Shown piece after piece: positions 7,796 to 16,539 of a stretch of 64,000 bases of DNA; position 1 is the first letter of the stretch; each line of letters opens with the position of its first letter. Source of the stretch: Lysobacter sp. (GTDB taxonomy: Bacteria > Pseudomonadota > Gammaproteobacteria > Xanthomonadales > Xanthomonadaceae). The translations under genes were made by a program, and so were the position numbers. The stretch spans positions 124,001 through 188,000 of the forward strand of contig WYBC01000041.1 in NCBI GenBank assembly GCA_011526085.1. The letters are read 5' to 3'. Under the pieces are notes generated by a model. It did not search any database. It had not been told where the DNA came from and was given only the letters and a program-made list of their open reading frames with translations.

Positions 7796-10236
7796 GCAGG
7801 CTCCGGCGCGGCCGACAGCGCCACCAGCACGCGGCGCGCGTGCGTCTTCGCCGACGCTTCGCGCGTCGGCTCGATCAGCGGCGACACCGGGCCGACGCAG
7901 GCCGGGCAGCCGCCGCTGCAGTCGCAGCCGTCGATCAGCGCGGTCGCGCGAAGCACCAGTTCGGCCTGTCGCGTCCACAGCGGTTCGGCCAGACCCACGC
8001 CGCCCGGGAAATTGTCGTAGAGGAAGATGGTCGGCGTGAACGCGGCGATGTCGTCGGGATGCTCGCCGGCACGTCCGGCGGCGTCTTCGCCGCGTCGCAG
8101 TTGCCCGCGTCCGCGCGCATCCGCGACCGCGAACCACGCGCCGTCTCCGCTGCCGACCGCTTTCTGCAGATCGCTGCCGTCGGCCATCACCGCGATCCGC
8201 GCGACCACGTGCAGCGCGTACGCCGCGCCGAGGAAGCCGTCGAGCGCGTCCTGCTTCGATGCGAACAGGCCGTCGAGCACCGGCTGCGACAACTGCCACC
8301 ACACCGAGGTGGTGTGCATTTCGAGGTCGGGCAGGCTCACCGGCCCGTAGCCGATGTTCTCGTGGGTGTAATAGCGGATCTTCTTGTAACCGGCGACGCG
8401 GCGCACGACGTGGACCTCGCCGTGATGACTGGCGCCGGTGCCGGCGACCGCGCCATCGAACTGCTCCAGCACCTTCAGCCGCGTGTAGTCGATGGCGTCG
8501 GTGTAGTAATCGACGTGGGTGCGGGTCACGTAGGCCTTGCGTCCGTCCCAGTCCAGCCGTTCGATCTGATAGGGCGTGGACTGGACCATGTGGATCGCGC
8601 CTTCGTACAGCATCAGCGGCGCCGAGCTGAAATCGACTTCGGCGATGATGGTCTGGCGGCCGTCGCTTCGGTCGACGACCACGAAATTGCCGTCCGCGAC
8701 CGATCGCAGGCTCACCGCGTTGGCGGGATAGCTGTCGGCGATCCATTCCCACACCGCGCCTTCGGCGTGCAGCACGCCGTCCTCGGTCAGCAGGTCGAGA
8801 TACGTGCGCGGCTCGATCGGGCCGAAGCCATCGCCTTCGCGGAACGGCAGCTCGAACGCGGCGCAGCGGATGTGGTCGAGCAGGATCACCGGCTGGTCCG
8901 GCGCGATCCGCGCGTGCTCGGGCGATGCGCCGGTGAAGAACTCCGGATGGCGGACGACGTACTGGTCGAGCGGATCGGAGCTGGCGATCAGCACGCCGAG
9001 CGACGGCTGTTGCCGGCGGCCGGCGCGGCCGATGCGCTGCCAGGTGGCCGCGATGCTGCCCGGATAGCCGTTGAGGACGACCACATCGAGGCTGCCGATG
9101 TCGACGCCGAGTTCCAGCGCGGAGGTGGAGACGATGCCGTCGATGCGGCCCGCGCGCATCGCGCGCTCGGCGTCGCGGCGCTCGGTCGGCAGATAACCGC
9201 CGCGATAGGCGCGGATGCGCGGCGGTTTGCGCGGATCGTGATCGAACACGTCCTTGAGATATTTGGTGAGCACTTCGACCATCGTCCGCGACTGCGCGAA
9301 GATCAGCGTCTTCAGGCCGGCCTTGATCGCCATGCGCGCGATCCGCGTGCTCTGCGAGCGTGCGGAGGCGCGCAGGCCGAGATCGGGATTGGTCACCGGC
9401 GGATTCCACAGCAGCACGTGCTTGTCGCCGGTGGGCGCGCCGGACTCGGTGATCGCGACGACCTCGCGTTCGATCAGCGCTTCGGCGTGCTGCTTCGGAT
9501 TGCCGATGGTGGCCGAGCAGAGGATGAACTGCGGGTGCGCGCCGTAGAACGCGCAGACCCGCTTCAACCGCCGCAACAGGTTCGCCAGATGCGAACCGAA
9601 CACGCCGCGATAGCTGTGGATCTCGTCGATGACGACGTAGCGCAGGTTCTCGAACAACTGCGCCCATTTCGTGTGGTGCGGCAGGATGCCCTGGTGCAGC
9701 ATGTCGGGATTGGTGACGACGATGTCGCCGTTGAGCCGGATCGCCTGGCGCTGGTCGCCGGGCGTGTCGCCATCGAAGGTCGCGGCGCGGATGCCGAGTT
9801 CGCCGGCCCTGGTCAGCTCCAGCAGTTCGGCCACCTGATCCTGCGCCAGCGCCTTGGTCGGAAACAGATAGAGCGCCCTGGCGCGATCGTTCAACGCCGC
9901 CGCGATCACCGGCAGCGTGTAGCACAGGGTCTTGCCCGAGGCGGTGGGCGTGACCACCACGACATCCTCACCGCGCTGCGCCGCCGCCCAGGCTTCGGCC
10001 TGATGGCTGTAGAGGCGGGTCAGCCCGCGCGCGCGCAGCGCATCGGCCAGACGCGGCGGCAGATCGTCGGGGAATCCGGCGTAACGCCCGGCCCGCCCGG
10101 GAATCTTCAGCGCCCCGGTGATGCGGTCGGGGTATTTGGCGGAGAGACGTGCGGCGAGCCCGGCGCCGGCGTGCGCGGACGGCCTGACGGCGGATGCGCG
10201 GGCGTCATCCTGCGCATGGGGAACGGGAAGCGACAT
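7792..10236 (-). CDS. YprA/MrfA-like DEAD/DEAH-box helicase with C-terminal Cys cluster
   Basis: An 814-residue superfamily 2 helicase. Motif I is TPTASGKT with Lys102, motif II is DEIH at 204-207, SAT follows, and motif VI is QRIGRAGR. The C-terminal part is the DUF1998-type domain and ends in a four-cysteine cluster, CDCSGGCPACVG (771-782), a likely metal site also present in MrfA. It is the first gene of a two-gene unit with the exonuclease, sharing ATGA. Bacillus MrfA is a DNA-dependent ATPase needed for mitomycin repair; here that role is an inference. It is distinct from RecQ and from the RNA helicases because of the DUF1998 tail. Confidence 0.88.
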   Translation of the reverse strand: MSLPVPHAQDDARASAVRPSAHAGAGLAARLSAKYPDRITGALKIPGRAGRYAGFPDDLPPRLADALRARGLTRLYSHQAEAWAAAQRGEDVVVVTPTASGKTLCYTLPVIAAALNDRARALYLFPTKALAQDQVAELLELTRAGELGIRAATFDGDTPGDQRQAIRLNGDIVVTNPDMLHQGILPHHTKWAQLFENLRYVVIDEIHSYRGVFGSHLANLLRRLKRVCAFYGAHPQFILCSATIGNPKQHAEALIEREVVAITESGAPTGDKHVLLWNPPVTNPDLGLRASARSQSTRIARMAIKAGLKTLIFAQSRTMVEVLTKYLKDVFDHDPRKPPRIRAYRGGYLPTERRDAERAMRAGRIDGIVSTSALELGVDIGSLDVVVLNGYPGSIAATWQRIGRAGRRQQPSLGVLIASSDPLDQYVVRHPEFFTGASPEHARIAPDQPVILLDHIRCAAFELPFREGDGFGPIEPRTYLDLLTEDGVLHAEGAVWEWIADSYPANAVSLRSVADGNFVVVDRSDGRQTIIAEVDFSSAPLMLYEGAIHMVQSTPYQIERLDWDGRKAYVTRTHVDYYTDAIDYTRLKVLEQFDGAVAGTGASHHGEVHVVRRVAGYKKIRYYTHENIGYGPVSLPDLEMHTTSVWWQLSQPVLDGLFASKQDALDGFLGAAYALHVVARIAVMADGSDLQKAVGSGDGAWFAVADARGRGQLRRGEDAAGRAGEHPDDIAAFTPTIFLYDNFPGGVGLAEPLWTRQAELVLRATALIDGCDCSGGCPACVGPVSPLIEPTREASAKTHARRVLVALSAAPEPA

Positions 10237-10307
10237 GGGCGCGGCCTGCGGACGGGGCCGCAGGTGTACGCGGGCGCCGTCTCATCCGCTGAGACTGACG
10301 GCATGCG

Positions 10308-10339
10308 AAAACGGAAACGCCCGGGACCGGCCCGAGCGT
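10308..10339 (-). terminator. Rho-independent terminator after the OmpA-type lipoprotein gene
   Basis: On the minus strand ACGCTCGGG and CCCGGGCGT form a nine-pair stem with one G-U pair and a five-base loop, followed by a T-rich run (TTTCCGTTTT). It starts 21 bp after the stop of the lipoprotein gene and precedes the helicase start. Confidence 0.75.
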
Positions 10340-10360
10340 CTCCGAATGTCACGCGGCGTA

Positions 10361-11047
10361 TCAACCGCCCTGTTGCGTCAACGGCACCACGCGGATCTCG
10401 ACGCGACGGTTCATCGCGCGGCCGCTGTCGGTGTCGTTGCTGGCGACCGGGAAGCGTTCGCCCATGCCAACGACTTCAAAGCGTTCGCGGACGAGGCCCT
10501 TGCCGACGAGATAGTTCGAGACCGAATTCGCGCGCTGCACCGAGAGCGCCTGATTGGCCTGATCGCTGCCGACGCTGTCGGTATGGCCGCTGACCTCGAC
10601 GATGGTCTGGTTGTATTCGGCCATGGTCGCCGCAACCTGATCCAGCGCCGGATAGAACTGCGGCTTGAGGTTGGACTTGCCGAAATCGAAGGTCACGCCG
10701 TCGGGCAGGTTGAGCTTGATGACGTCGCCGTCGCGGCTGACCTCGATGCCGGTGCCCGCGGTGCGGCGGCGCAGTTCGGCTTCCTGACGGTCCTGGTAGA
10801 CGCCGACGGCGCCGCCGGCGACCGCGCCGACGCCGGCACCGACCAGCGCGCGCTGGCGACGTTCGGTGGCGTCGTCGCCGCTGAGCAGGCCGGCGACCGC
10901 GCCGACCGCGGCGCCGATCAGCGCGCCCCGCTGCGTGCGGTTGGGATCGTCGGGCGCGTCGGTCTGTCCGGTGTAGGTGGCGCAGCCGCCGATGAGCAGG
11001 CTGGCGGCGACGGCGAGTGCGATGGGGGCTTGCGATGCGATGCGCAT
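10361..11047 (-). CDS. OmpA-family outer-membrane lipoprotein with glycine zipper
   Basis: A 228-residue lipoprotein. The signal peptide ends in a lipobox LIGGC with the lipidated Cys at 22. Residues about 40-85 contain two glycine-zipper stretches (GALIGAAVGAVAGLL and GAGVGAVAGGAVG), which pack against or cross membranes. The C-terminal OmpA domain (from about 120) carries the peptidoglycan-binding signature SGHTDSVG...NQALSVQRA...NRRVEI. This is the layout of YiaD/YfiB-type proteins that tie the outer membrane to the cell wall. The ATG is preceded by GAGGAG six bases upstream. The gene is monocistronic, with its own terminator. Confidence 0.92.
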   Translation of the reverse strand: MRIASQAPIALAVAASLLIGGCATYTGQTDAPDDPNRTQRGALIGAAVGAVAGLLSGDDATERRQRALVGAGVGAVAGGAVGVYQDRQEAELRRRTAGTGIEVSRDGDVIKLNLPDGVTFDFGKSNLKPQFYPALDQVAATMAEYNQTIVEVSGHTDSVGSDQANQALSVQRANSVSNYLVGKGLVRERFEVVGMGERFPVASNDTDSGRAMNRRVEIRVVPLTQQGG

Positions 11048-11241
11048 GATGAACTCCTCGGATGCCGGCGGGGGGGCCGGTGAACGCGCTCACCCTAGGC
11101 CGCGCAAGCTGACAGCCCGCTGTCCGGGCGGGCTGCGCTGCGATCGTGCGGAATGCGCGATTCAGGTGTCTGCGACGATGCCTGCCTGGATGCCTGCCCC
11201 GCTGTATGCCTTCCGCCCCTCGGGACGGACGGCTGCGGGCA

Positions 11242-12705
11242 TCAGGCGAGCAACGCTTCCGCCGCCACCGAATCCATCGGCTGTTCCCAGTTGCCCATCA
11301 GCGTGAGGTACAGCAGCTTCTCGAATTCGACGGCGAAACGGCGGATGACGCCGTCGGGGTCGGGCACCAGCTTGGCGTCGGAGATCAGGCCGAAGTGGAC
11401 CTTGCCGTTGTAGCTCAGGATCGACATGCCGATGCCGATGGAGCCGGTCTGCGGCACCCAGAACATCATTTCGCGGATCTTGCCGCCGGCCAGATACAGC
11501 GGTTGCTGCGGGCCGGGGACATTGGTGGCCACGGTCGTCGCCTTGCGGCTGAACAGGTCGAGCGCGAGTTCCTGCACCGCCGCCGGCGCCATGCCCAACG
11601 CCGCCAGCAGGCCGTAGGCGACGATCGCCTGCCGCGAATTCTTCAGCTGGTGCATGCACTCGGCGACATGTTCCAGGCGGCGGATCGGATTGCTGATGCC
11701 CACCGGCAGATCGAGGAAGACGAGGCCGAAGTGATTGCCCAGCTTGCGCGCGTGTTCGAGCGGACGCAGGTTCACCGGCACGGTCGCGCGCAGGGTCATG
11801 CCTTCGACGTGCTCGCCGCGTTCGATCATGTAATCGCGCAGCGCGCCCGCGGCGGTGGCCATCAGCACATCGTTGACGGTGCAGTCGCAGGCGCGGCCCA
11901 CCGCCTTGACTTCCTCCAGGTCGAGCGGCGGCGCCCAGGCCACGCGTTTGCTCACGCCGAGTTTGCCGCGCAGCAGCGAGGGCGGGTCGTCCGGCAGCGC
12001 GAGCGCCTGGACCAGTTCGCGGGCGATGTCGCCGCCCTCTTTCGCCAGCACGCCGGCGAGGGTCGGGTCGCGGTACATGTCCATGCCCTTCTCGAGCATC
12101 TTCGTGCCGAGCTTGGCGTAGCGCTCGACCGCGCCGACGCGGCGGGCGACCTTGGCGCCGTCCTGCTTCAGCCAGGCCTCCGCCAGCGGCGCGCCCTTCT
12201 CGGGATGGGCGCTGGTGTCGGTCAGCGACAGCAGCACCTGCACGAGGGCGATGCCGTCGGCATAGCTGTGATGGATGCGCGACACCAGCGCGGAGCCGCC
12301 GTGATATTTCTCGACCAGATGGAACTGCCAGAGCGGCTTGGTCTTGTCGAGCGGGCTGGACGCGAGATTGCTGACGAAACGCTCCAGCGCCTTCTGGTCG
12401 GCGCGGCCGGGCAGCGCCGACAGCCGCACGTGCCAGTCGAGATCGAAATCCTCGTCGTCCTGCCACGACATGCCGCCGGGCGTCTCCACCGGTTTCATCC
12501 GGAAGCGGGTATAGGCGAGGAAGCGTTTCTCGATCACCTTCCTGAGTTTCGCGAGCGAGATCGGCTCGTCGAACATCAGCACGCCGGTGATCATCATCGG
12601 ATTGGTCGGCCGTTCCATCCGCAGCCAGGCGGTGTCGACCCGCGACATCGATTCGCGGCGCGGGCGCTTGAACGCGGGCTTTTTTGCGGATGCTTCGTCG
12701 GCCAT
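11242..12705 (-). CDS. Wax ester synthase/diacylglycerol acyltransferase (WS/DGAT) family protein
   Basis: A 487-residue acyltransferase with the catalytic motif HHSYADG at residues 145-151, the HHxxxDG signature of bacterial wax ester synthase/DGAT enzymes that join acyl-CoA to a fatty alcohol or diacylglycerol. Conserved later blocks such as NVPGP and GIGMSILSYNGK are also present. The ATG at 12705 is preferred over one further upstream because GGGAGG lies five bases before it. The first 15 residues are lysine- and arginine-rich. Wax or triglyceride storage is possible, but some members have other acceptors. No lipid-storage partner gene is adjacent. Confidence 0.9.
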   Translation of the reverse strand: MADEASAKKPAFKRPRRESMSRVDTAWLRMERPTNPMMITGVLMFDEPISLAKLRKVIEKRFLAYTRFRMKPVETPGGMSWQDDEDFDLDWHVRLSALPGRADQKALERFVSNLASSPLDKTKPLWQFHLVEKYHGGSALVSRIHHSYADGIALVQVLLSLTDTSAHPEKGAPLAEAWLKQDGAKVARRVGAVERYAKLGTKMLEKGMDMYRDPTLAGVLAKEGGDIARELVQALALPDDPPSLLRGKLGVSKRVAWAPPLDLEEVKAVGRACDCTVNDVLMATAAGALRDYMIERGEHVEGMTLRATVPVNLRPLEHARKLGNHFGLVFLDLPVGISNPIRRLEHVAECMHQLKNSRQAIVAYGLLAALGMAPAAVQELALDLFSRKATTVATNVPGPQQPLYLAGGKIREMMFWVPQTGSIGIGMSILSYNGKVHFGLISDAKLVPDPDGVIRRFAVEFEKLLYLTLMGNWEQPMDSVAAEALLA

Positions 12706-12773
12706 GGTGTCCTCCCTACCTGCCCGGGAGTGAATCACGGGCCCGGGCCGCGGTCAACGCGAGCCGCATCGCC

Positions 12774-14201
12774 TCATTCGCGCTCGCCGCCGATCCGCTT
12801 GTACGCGGCCAGCGCGGCTTCGCGGCCCTGCGCGAGATCGACCACCGGCCGGCGCGGGTAGTCCGGCGCCAGCCGCGCCAGCGTGGACGGCTGGGCCCAC
12901 GGGGCGTGGCGCAGGTCTTTCGGCAACCGCGCCAGCTCCGGCAGCCAGCGACCGAGATACGCGGCGTCGGGATCGAATTTCTCCGACTGCGTCACCGGGT
13001 TGAAGATGCGGAAATACGGCGCGGCGTCGGCGCCGGTGCCGCCGATCCACTGCCAGCCGAGGGTGTTGTTGGCGAGATCGGCATCCACCAGCGTGTCCCA
13101 GAACCAGCGCGCGCCCTCGCGCCAGTGGTAACGGATGTGTTTGCACAGATAACTGCCGACGATCATGCGCACGCGGTTGTGCATCCAGCCGGTGCGCCAC
13201 AGCTCGCGCATGCCGGCGTCGACGATCGGCACGCCGGTGCGACCGTGGCGCCAGGCCTCGCGCAGGCGTTCGTCCACCCGCGCCCACGGGAAATCCGCGA
13301 AGCGCGGATTGAGGTTCTGCTCGGGCGTATGCGGGAAGTGATGCAGCAGGTGATACGCGAACTCGCGCCAGCCGAGCTGGCGGACGTAGCCGTCGATCTG
13401 CGCCTGCGGCGCGTCGGGCGGCAGCGCCCGCAGCGTGGCGGCGATGCGCCAGGGCGCGATCTCGCCGTGATGCAGATGCGGCGAAAGACGCGAGGTGCCG
13501 GCATGGTCCGGCCGATCGCGTTCGTCGAGATACTCGCCGACCGCGCCCGCGGCGAACGCCTGCAACGCAGCCTGCGCACCGGCCTCACCGGGTTCGAAGC
13601 GTTCCCAGAAGCCCGCGTCCCAGCCCAGCGCCGGCGCCAGTCCCAGTGCGTCCAGCGGCAGGCCTTGCGGGCCGTCGTCGACCCGCGGCAGCGTCGCCGG
13701 GGCGTCGCGCAGGGACGGCAGCGACAGTTGCGCCGCGGCGGTGCGCCAGAACGGCGTGAACACCTTGTAGGGATCGCCCTGTTTGTTGAGCAGCTTCCAC
13801 GGCTCGATCAACAGCGCGCCGTTGAAGCTTTCCGCGCGCAGCCCCTGGCGCCGGAGCGCGGCCTTGACCGCGGTGTCGCGCTTCTCGATCGCGGGTTCGT
13901 AACGACGGTTCCAGAACACCGCTTCCGCATCGCAGGCGGCGGCGAGCGTCTGCAGGGTCTGCAGGCTCGGGGCATGGAAGATGCGCAGGCGCGAACCGCG
14001 ACGCCGCAATTCGGCGTCCAGCGCCGCCAGCGACCGGTGTCGCCATGCGAGCACCGCGGCACCGGGGGCCCAGTCGCCCTCCTCTTCCGGTGCGTGGATG
14101 TAGAGCGGGATCGGCGCATAACCGCCGTCGAGCGCGGCCTGCAGCGCCGGATGATCGGCAAGCCGCAGGTCGTTGCGGAACCAGACGATCGCGTTGGCCA
14201 T
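12774..14201 (-). CDS. phrB: Deoxyribodipyrimidine photolyase (CPD class I type)
   Basis: A 475-residue photolyase that uses blue light to split cyclobutane pyrimidine dimers. The N-terminal antenna domain opens IVWFRNDLRLADHPAL. The FAD domain carries TSRLSPHLHHGEI, QLGWREFAYHLL, WMHNRVRMIV and NNTLGWQWIGGTG, all class I signatures. The ATG shares one base with the stop of the upstream SDR gene (TGATG), so it is the last gene of a coupled unit with alr, an iron-sulfur photolyase and the SDR. Length and motifs are complete and nothing suggests inactivation. Confidence 0.95.
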   Translation of the reverse strand: MANAIVWFRNDLRLADHPALQAALDGGYAPIPLYIHAPEEEGDWAPGAAVLAWRHRSLAALDAELRRRGSRLRIFHAPSLQTLQTLAAACDAEAVFWNRRYEPAIEKRDTAVKAALRRQGLRAESFNGALLIEPWKLLNKQGDPYKVFTPFWRTAAAQLSLPSLRDAPATLPRVDDGPQGLPLDALGLAPALGWDAGFWERFEPGEAGAQAALQAFAAGAVGEYLDERDRPDHAGTSRLSPHLHHGEIAPWRIAATLRALPPDAPQAQIDGYVRQLGWREFAYHLLHHFPHTPEQNLNPRFADFPWARVDERLREAWRHGRTGVPIVDAGMRELWRTGWMHNRVRMIVGSYLCKHIRYHWREGARWFWDTLVDADLANNTLGWQWIGGTGADAAPYFRIFNPVTQSEKFDPDAAYLGRWLPELARLPKDLRHAPWAQPSTLARLAPDYPRRPVVDLAQGREAALAAYKRIGGERE

Positions 14202-14962
14202 CAACTCACCTTGACTGCGGGCCTCACGCCCAGGAAGCCGCCGTCGACCGCGATGATCTGGCCGCTGATCCAGCCGGCCCGCGGCGACACCAGGAACGCG
14301 GCCAGCGCCGCGGCATCGTCCGCGGTGCCGTGCCGGCCCAGCGGATACTGCGCCGACACCGCCCGGCGCGCCAGATCGCCGGACACGAATTTCGCGGTGG
14401 CGGGCGTGTCCATCAGGCCCGGCGCGATCGCGTTCACCCGCAGGCCGAGGCCGGACGCATCGGCCGCGAGCGCGCGGGTCAGCGCTTCCACGCCGCCCTT
14501 GGCCGCGGCGATGGCGGGATGGTTGCCCACGCCCACGCCGGCCGCCACCGAACTGAAGAACACCAGGGCGCCGCCGCGCTTTTCGGCCTGCAGCGCGGCG
14601 ACATAGGCCCTGGAAACGAAGAACGCGGTATCGAGATTGGCCGACAGGCAGTCGCGGTACTGCGCCTCGCTGGTGCGGCCGATCGGCGCGATCAGCACCG
14701 CGCCGGCGCAGTTGACCACCGCATCCGGGGCATGGCCGAAAGCGGCCTTGGCGGCGTCGAAGGCATCGCGCGCGCCGGCTTCGGTGGACACGTCCGCCTC
14801 GATGGCGACATCGCTTTCGGCGGGTGCGAGACGACCGCGGTCGCGGCCGACCAGCGCCAGACGCCAGCCCTCCGCGCGCAGCATGGCGGCCAGGGCCGTG
14901 GCGACGCCGCCGGAGGCGCCGGTGATGAGACAGGTTCGGGAAACGTCGGGAGATGTGTTCAT
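14201..14962 (-). CDS. SDR-family oxidoreductase lacking the catalytic tyrosine
   Basis: A 253-residue Rossmann protein. The cofactor motif GASGGVA (15-21) and the NCAG block are intact, and Ser137/138 is at the active-site position. The YxxxK motif reads IAAAK, so the catalytic Tyr is Ile151 while Lys155 is kept. The C-terminus ISGQIIAVDGG is normal. The gene sits between an iron-sulfur photolyase (8 bp gap) and the classical photolyase (overlapping), so it belongs to a light-repair unit. It may bind a nucleotide without acting as a usual dehydrogenase, or use another acid. The substrate is unknown. Confidence 0.87.
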   Translation of the reverse strand: MNTSPDVSRTCLITGASGGVATALAAMLRAEGWRLALVGRDRGRLAPAESDVAIEADVSTEAGARDAFDAAKAAFGHAPDAVVNCAGAVLIAPIGRTSEAQYRDCLSANLDTAFFVSRAYVAALQAEKRGGALVFFSSVAAGVGVGNHPAIAAAKGGVEALTRALAADASGLGLRVNAIAPGLMDTPATAKFVSGDLARRAVSAQYPLGRHGTADDAAALAAFLVSPRAGWISGQIIAVDGGFLGVRPAVKVS

Positions 14963-14970
14963 GCCCTGCA

Positions 14971-16539
14971 CTACGGGTCCGACGGCGGAATGGTTGCAGT
15001 CTCCGCCAGCGCGCGTCGCAGCGCCTCGGCGCGGGCCCGGATCGCCTCCAGGCGCTCGGGCGCCAGACGGTCCAGATTGCGCCACTGCATGCCCGCGCGC
15101 GGGTGGTCGCGGAAACGCGCGGCGTGGCGATCGAGGAAATCCCAGTACAGCGTGGTGAACGGGCAGGCCTTCGGGCCCAGCGCCTCGGCCGGATCGAAGG
15201 GACAGCCGGCGCAGTGATTGGACATGCGCTGGATGTATTTGCCCGACGCGGCATACGGCTTCGAGACCATCCGCCCGCCGTCGGCGTACTGGCTCATGCC
15301 CAGCACGTTCGGCAATTCCACCCACTCCACCGCATCGACATAGACCGCGAGATACCAGGCGTGGATCTCGCGTGGGCGCACGCCCAGCAGCAGCGCGAAC
15401 AGGCCGGTCACCATCAACCGCTGGATATGGTGCGCGTAGCCGAGATCCAGCGTCTGCCGCAGCGCGTCGCGCATGCACGCCATCCGCGTCTCGCCGGTCC
15501 AGAACAGCGCCGGCAGCGGCTGGTCGGCGCCGAGGGCGTTGTCGTCGAGGAACCCGGGCATCCGCAGCCAGTACACGCCGCGCACGTATTCGCGCCAGCC
15601 GAGGATCTGGCGGACGAAGCCTTCGACCGCTTCGATCGGCGCCCGCCCTTCGCGCCACGCCGCCACCGCCGCGTCGACCGCGCGGCGCGGCGACAGCAGC
15701 TTGAGATTCATCGCCGCCGACAGCCGCGAGTGATACAGCCAAGGCTCGCCCGCCCAGATCGCATCCTGGTAACGGCCGAACAGCGGCAGGCGACGGTCGA
15801 TGAAGTCCTGCAGCGCGTCTTCCGCCTGCGCCGCGGTCAGCGGCCAATCGAACTCGTCGAGCCGGCCCGGGTGATCGGCGAAACGCGCGTTCACCAGATC
15901 GACGACGGCGCGGGTCGTGGCGTCGATCCCGAACGCGCGCGGCGCGGGCACACGTCCGGGGCCCTTCTTGCCGAAGGTCTCGCGATTCTCGCTGTCGAAA
16001 TTCCAGCGTCCGCCGACCGGCTGTCCATCGTCCATCAGCACGTCTTCGCGCTTGCGCAGCCAGCGGTAGAAGAACTCCAGGCGCAGTTCCTTTCTGCCCT
16101 TCGCCCAGTCGGCGAAGTCTTCCGGCGTGGCGTAGAAGTGCAGATCCTGGCGTTCGACCCAATCCACGCCGGCCGCGCGGCACACCTGCGGCAGCGACTG
16201 CGTGAGCCGCCAGTCCCCGGGTTTCACCGCGAGCACGCGCGCCGGTTTCAACCGCGCGAGATCGGCGGCGAGCGCATCGTCCAGCGACGCGTGGTCGTGG
16301 GCGTCGAGCGCGCCGTATTCGACCCGGAATCCACGGGCGAGCAGCGCATCGCGGAAATGACGCATCGCCGCGAGGAACATCGCGATCCGCGCCTTCGTGC
16401 TCCAGACCTGGGTCGCCTCGTGCGCGACTTCCGCCATCCACACCGCGTCGCGCGCGGGATCGAAATCGTCGAAGACCGCGGACGCGACGTCGAGCTGATC
16501 GCCGAGCACGACCACCAGATCGCGCACGCCGGCGGTCAC
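14971..16539 (-). CDS. Iron-sulfur bacterial cryptochrome/(6-4) photolyase (FeS-BCP)
   Basis: A 522-residue member of the FeS-BCP group, whose type enzyme is Agrobacterium PhrB, a (6-4) photolyase with a 4Fe-4S cluster and a lumazine antenna. It opens with LVVVLGDQLD. Four cysteines, 355, 443, 446 and 459 (MACMRD, NHCAGCP, KACP), have the spacing expected for the cluster. The GTG start at 16539 overlaps the alr stop by four bases (GTGA), so it is coupled to alr. It is followed after 8 bp by the SDR gene and then by the classical photolyase, giving repair of both major UV lesions from one transcript. Repair activity is inferred from the family. Confidence 0.92.
   Translation of the reverse strand: MTAGVRDLVVVLGDQLDVASAVFDDFDPARDAVWMAEVAHEATQVWSTKARIAMFLAAMRHFRDALLARGFRVEYGALDAHDHASLDDALAADLARLKPARVLAVKPGDWRLTQSLPQVCRAAGVDWVERQDLHFYATPEDFADWAKGRKELRLEFFYRWLRKREDVLMDDGQPVGGRWNFDSENRETFGKKGPGRVPAPRAFGIDATTRAVVDLVNARFADHPGRLDEFDWPLTAAQAEDALQDFIDRRLPLFGRYQDAIWAGEPWLYHSRLSAAMNLKLLSPRRAVDAAVAAWREGRAPIEAVEGFVRQILGWREYVRGVYWLRMPGFLDDNALGADQPLPALFWTGETRMACMRDALRQTLDLGYAHHIQRLMVTGLFALLLGVRPREIHAWYLAVYVDAVEWVELPNVLGMSQYADGGRMVSKPYAASGKYIQRMSNHCAGCPFDPAEALGPKACPFTTLYWDFLDRHAARFRDHPRAGMQWRNLDRLAPERLEAIRARAEALRRALAETATIPPSDP

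Noticed and set aside
7483-10593. A 1000-codon plus-strand frame opposite the helicase
   Set aside because: The minus strand encodes a complete helicase with all motifs; the plus frame is a high-GC shadow.
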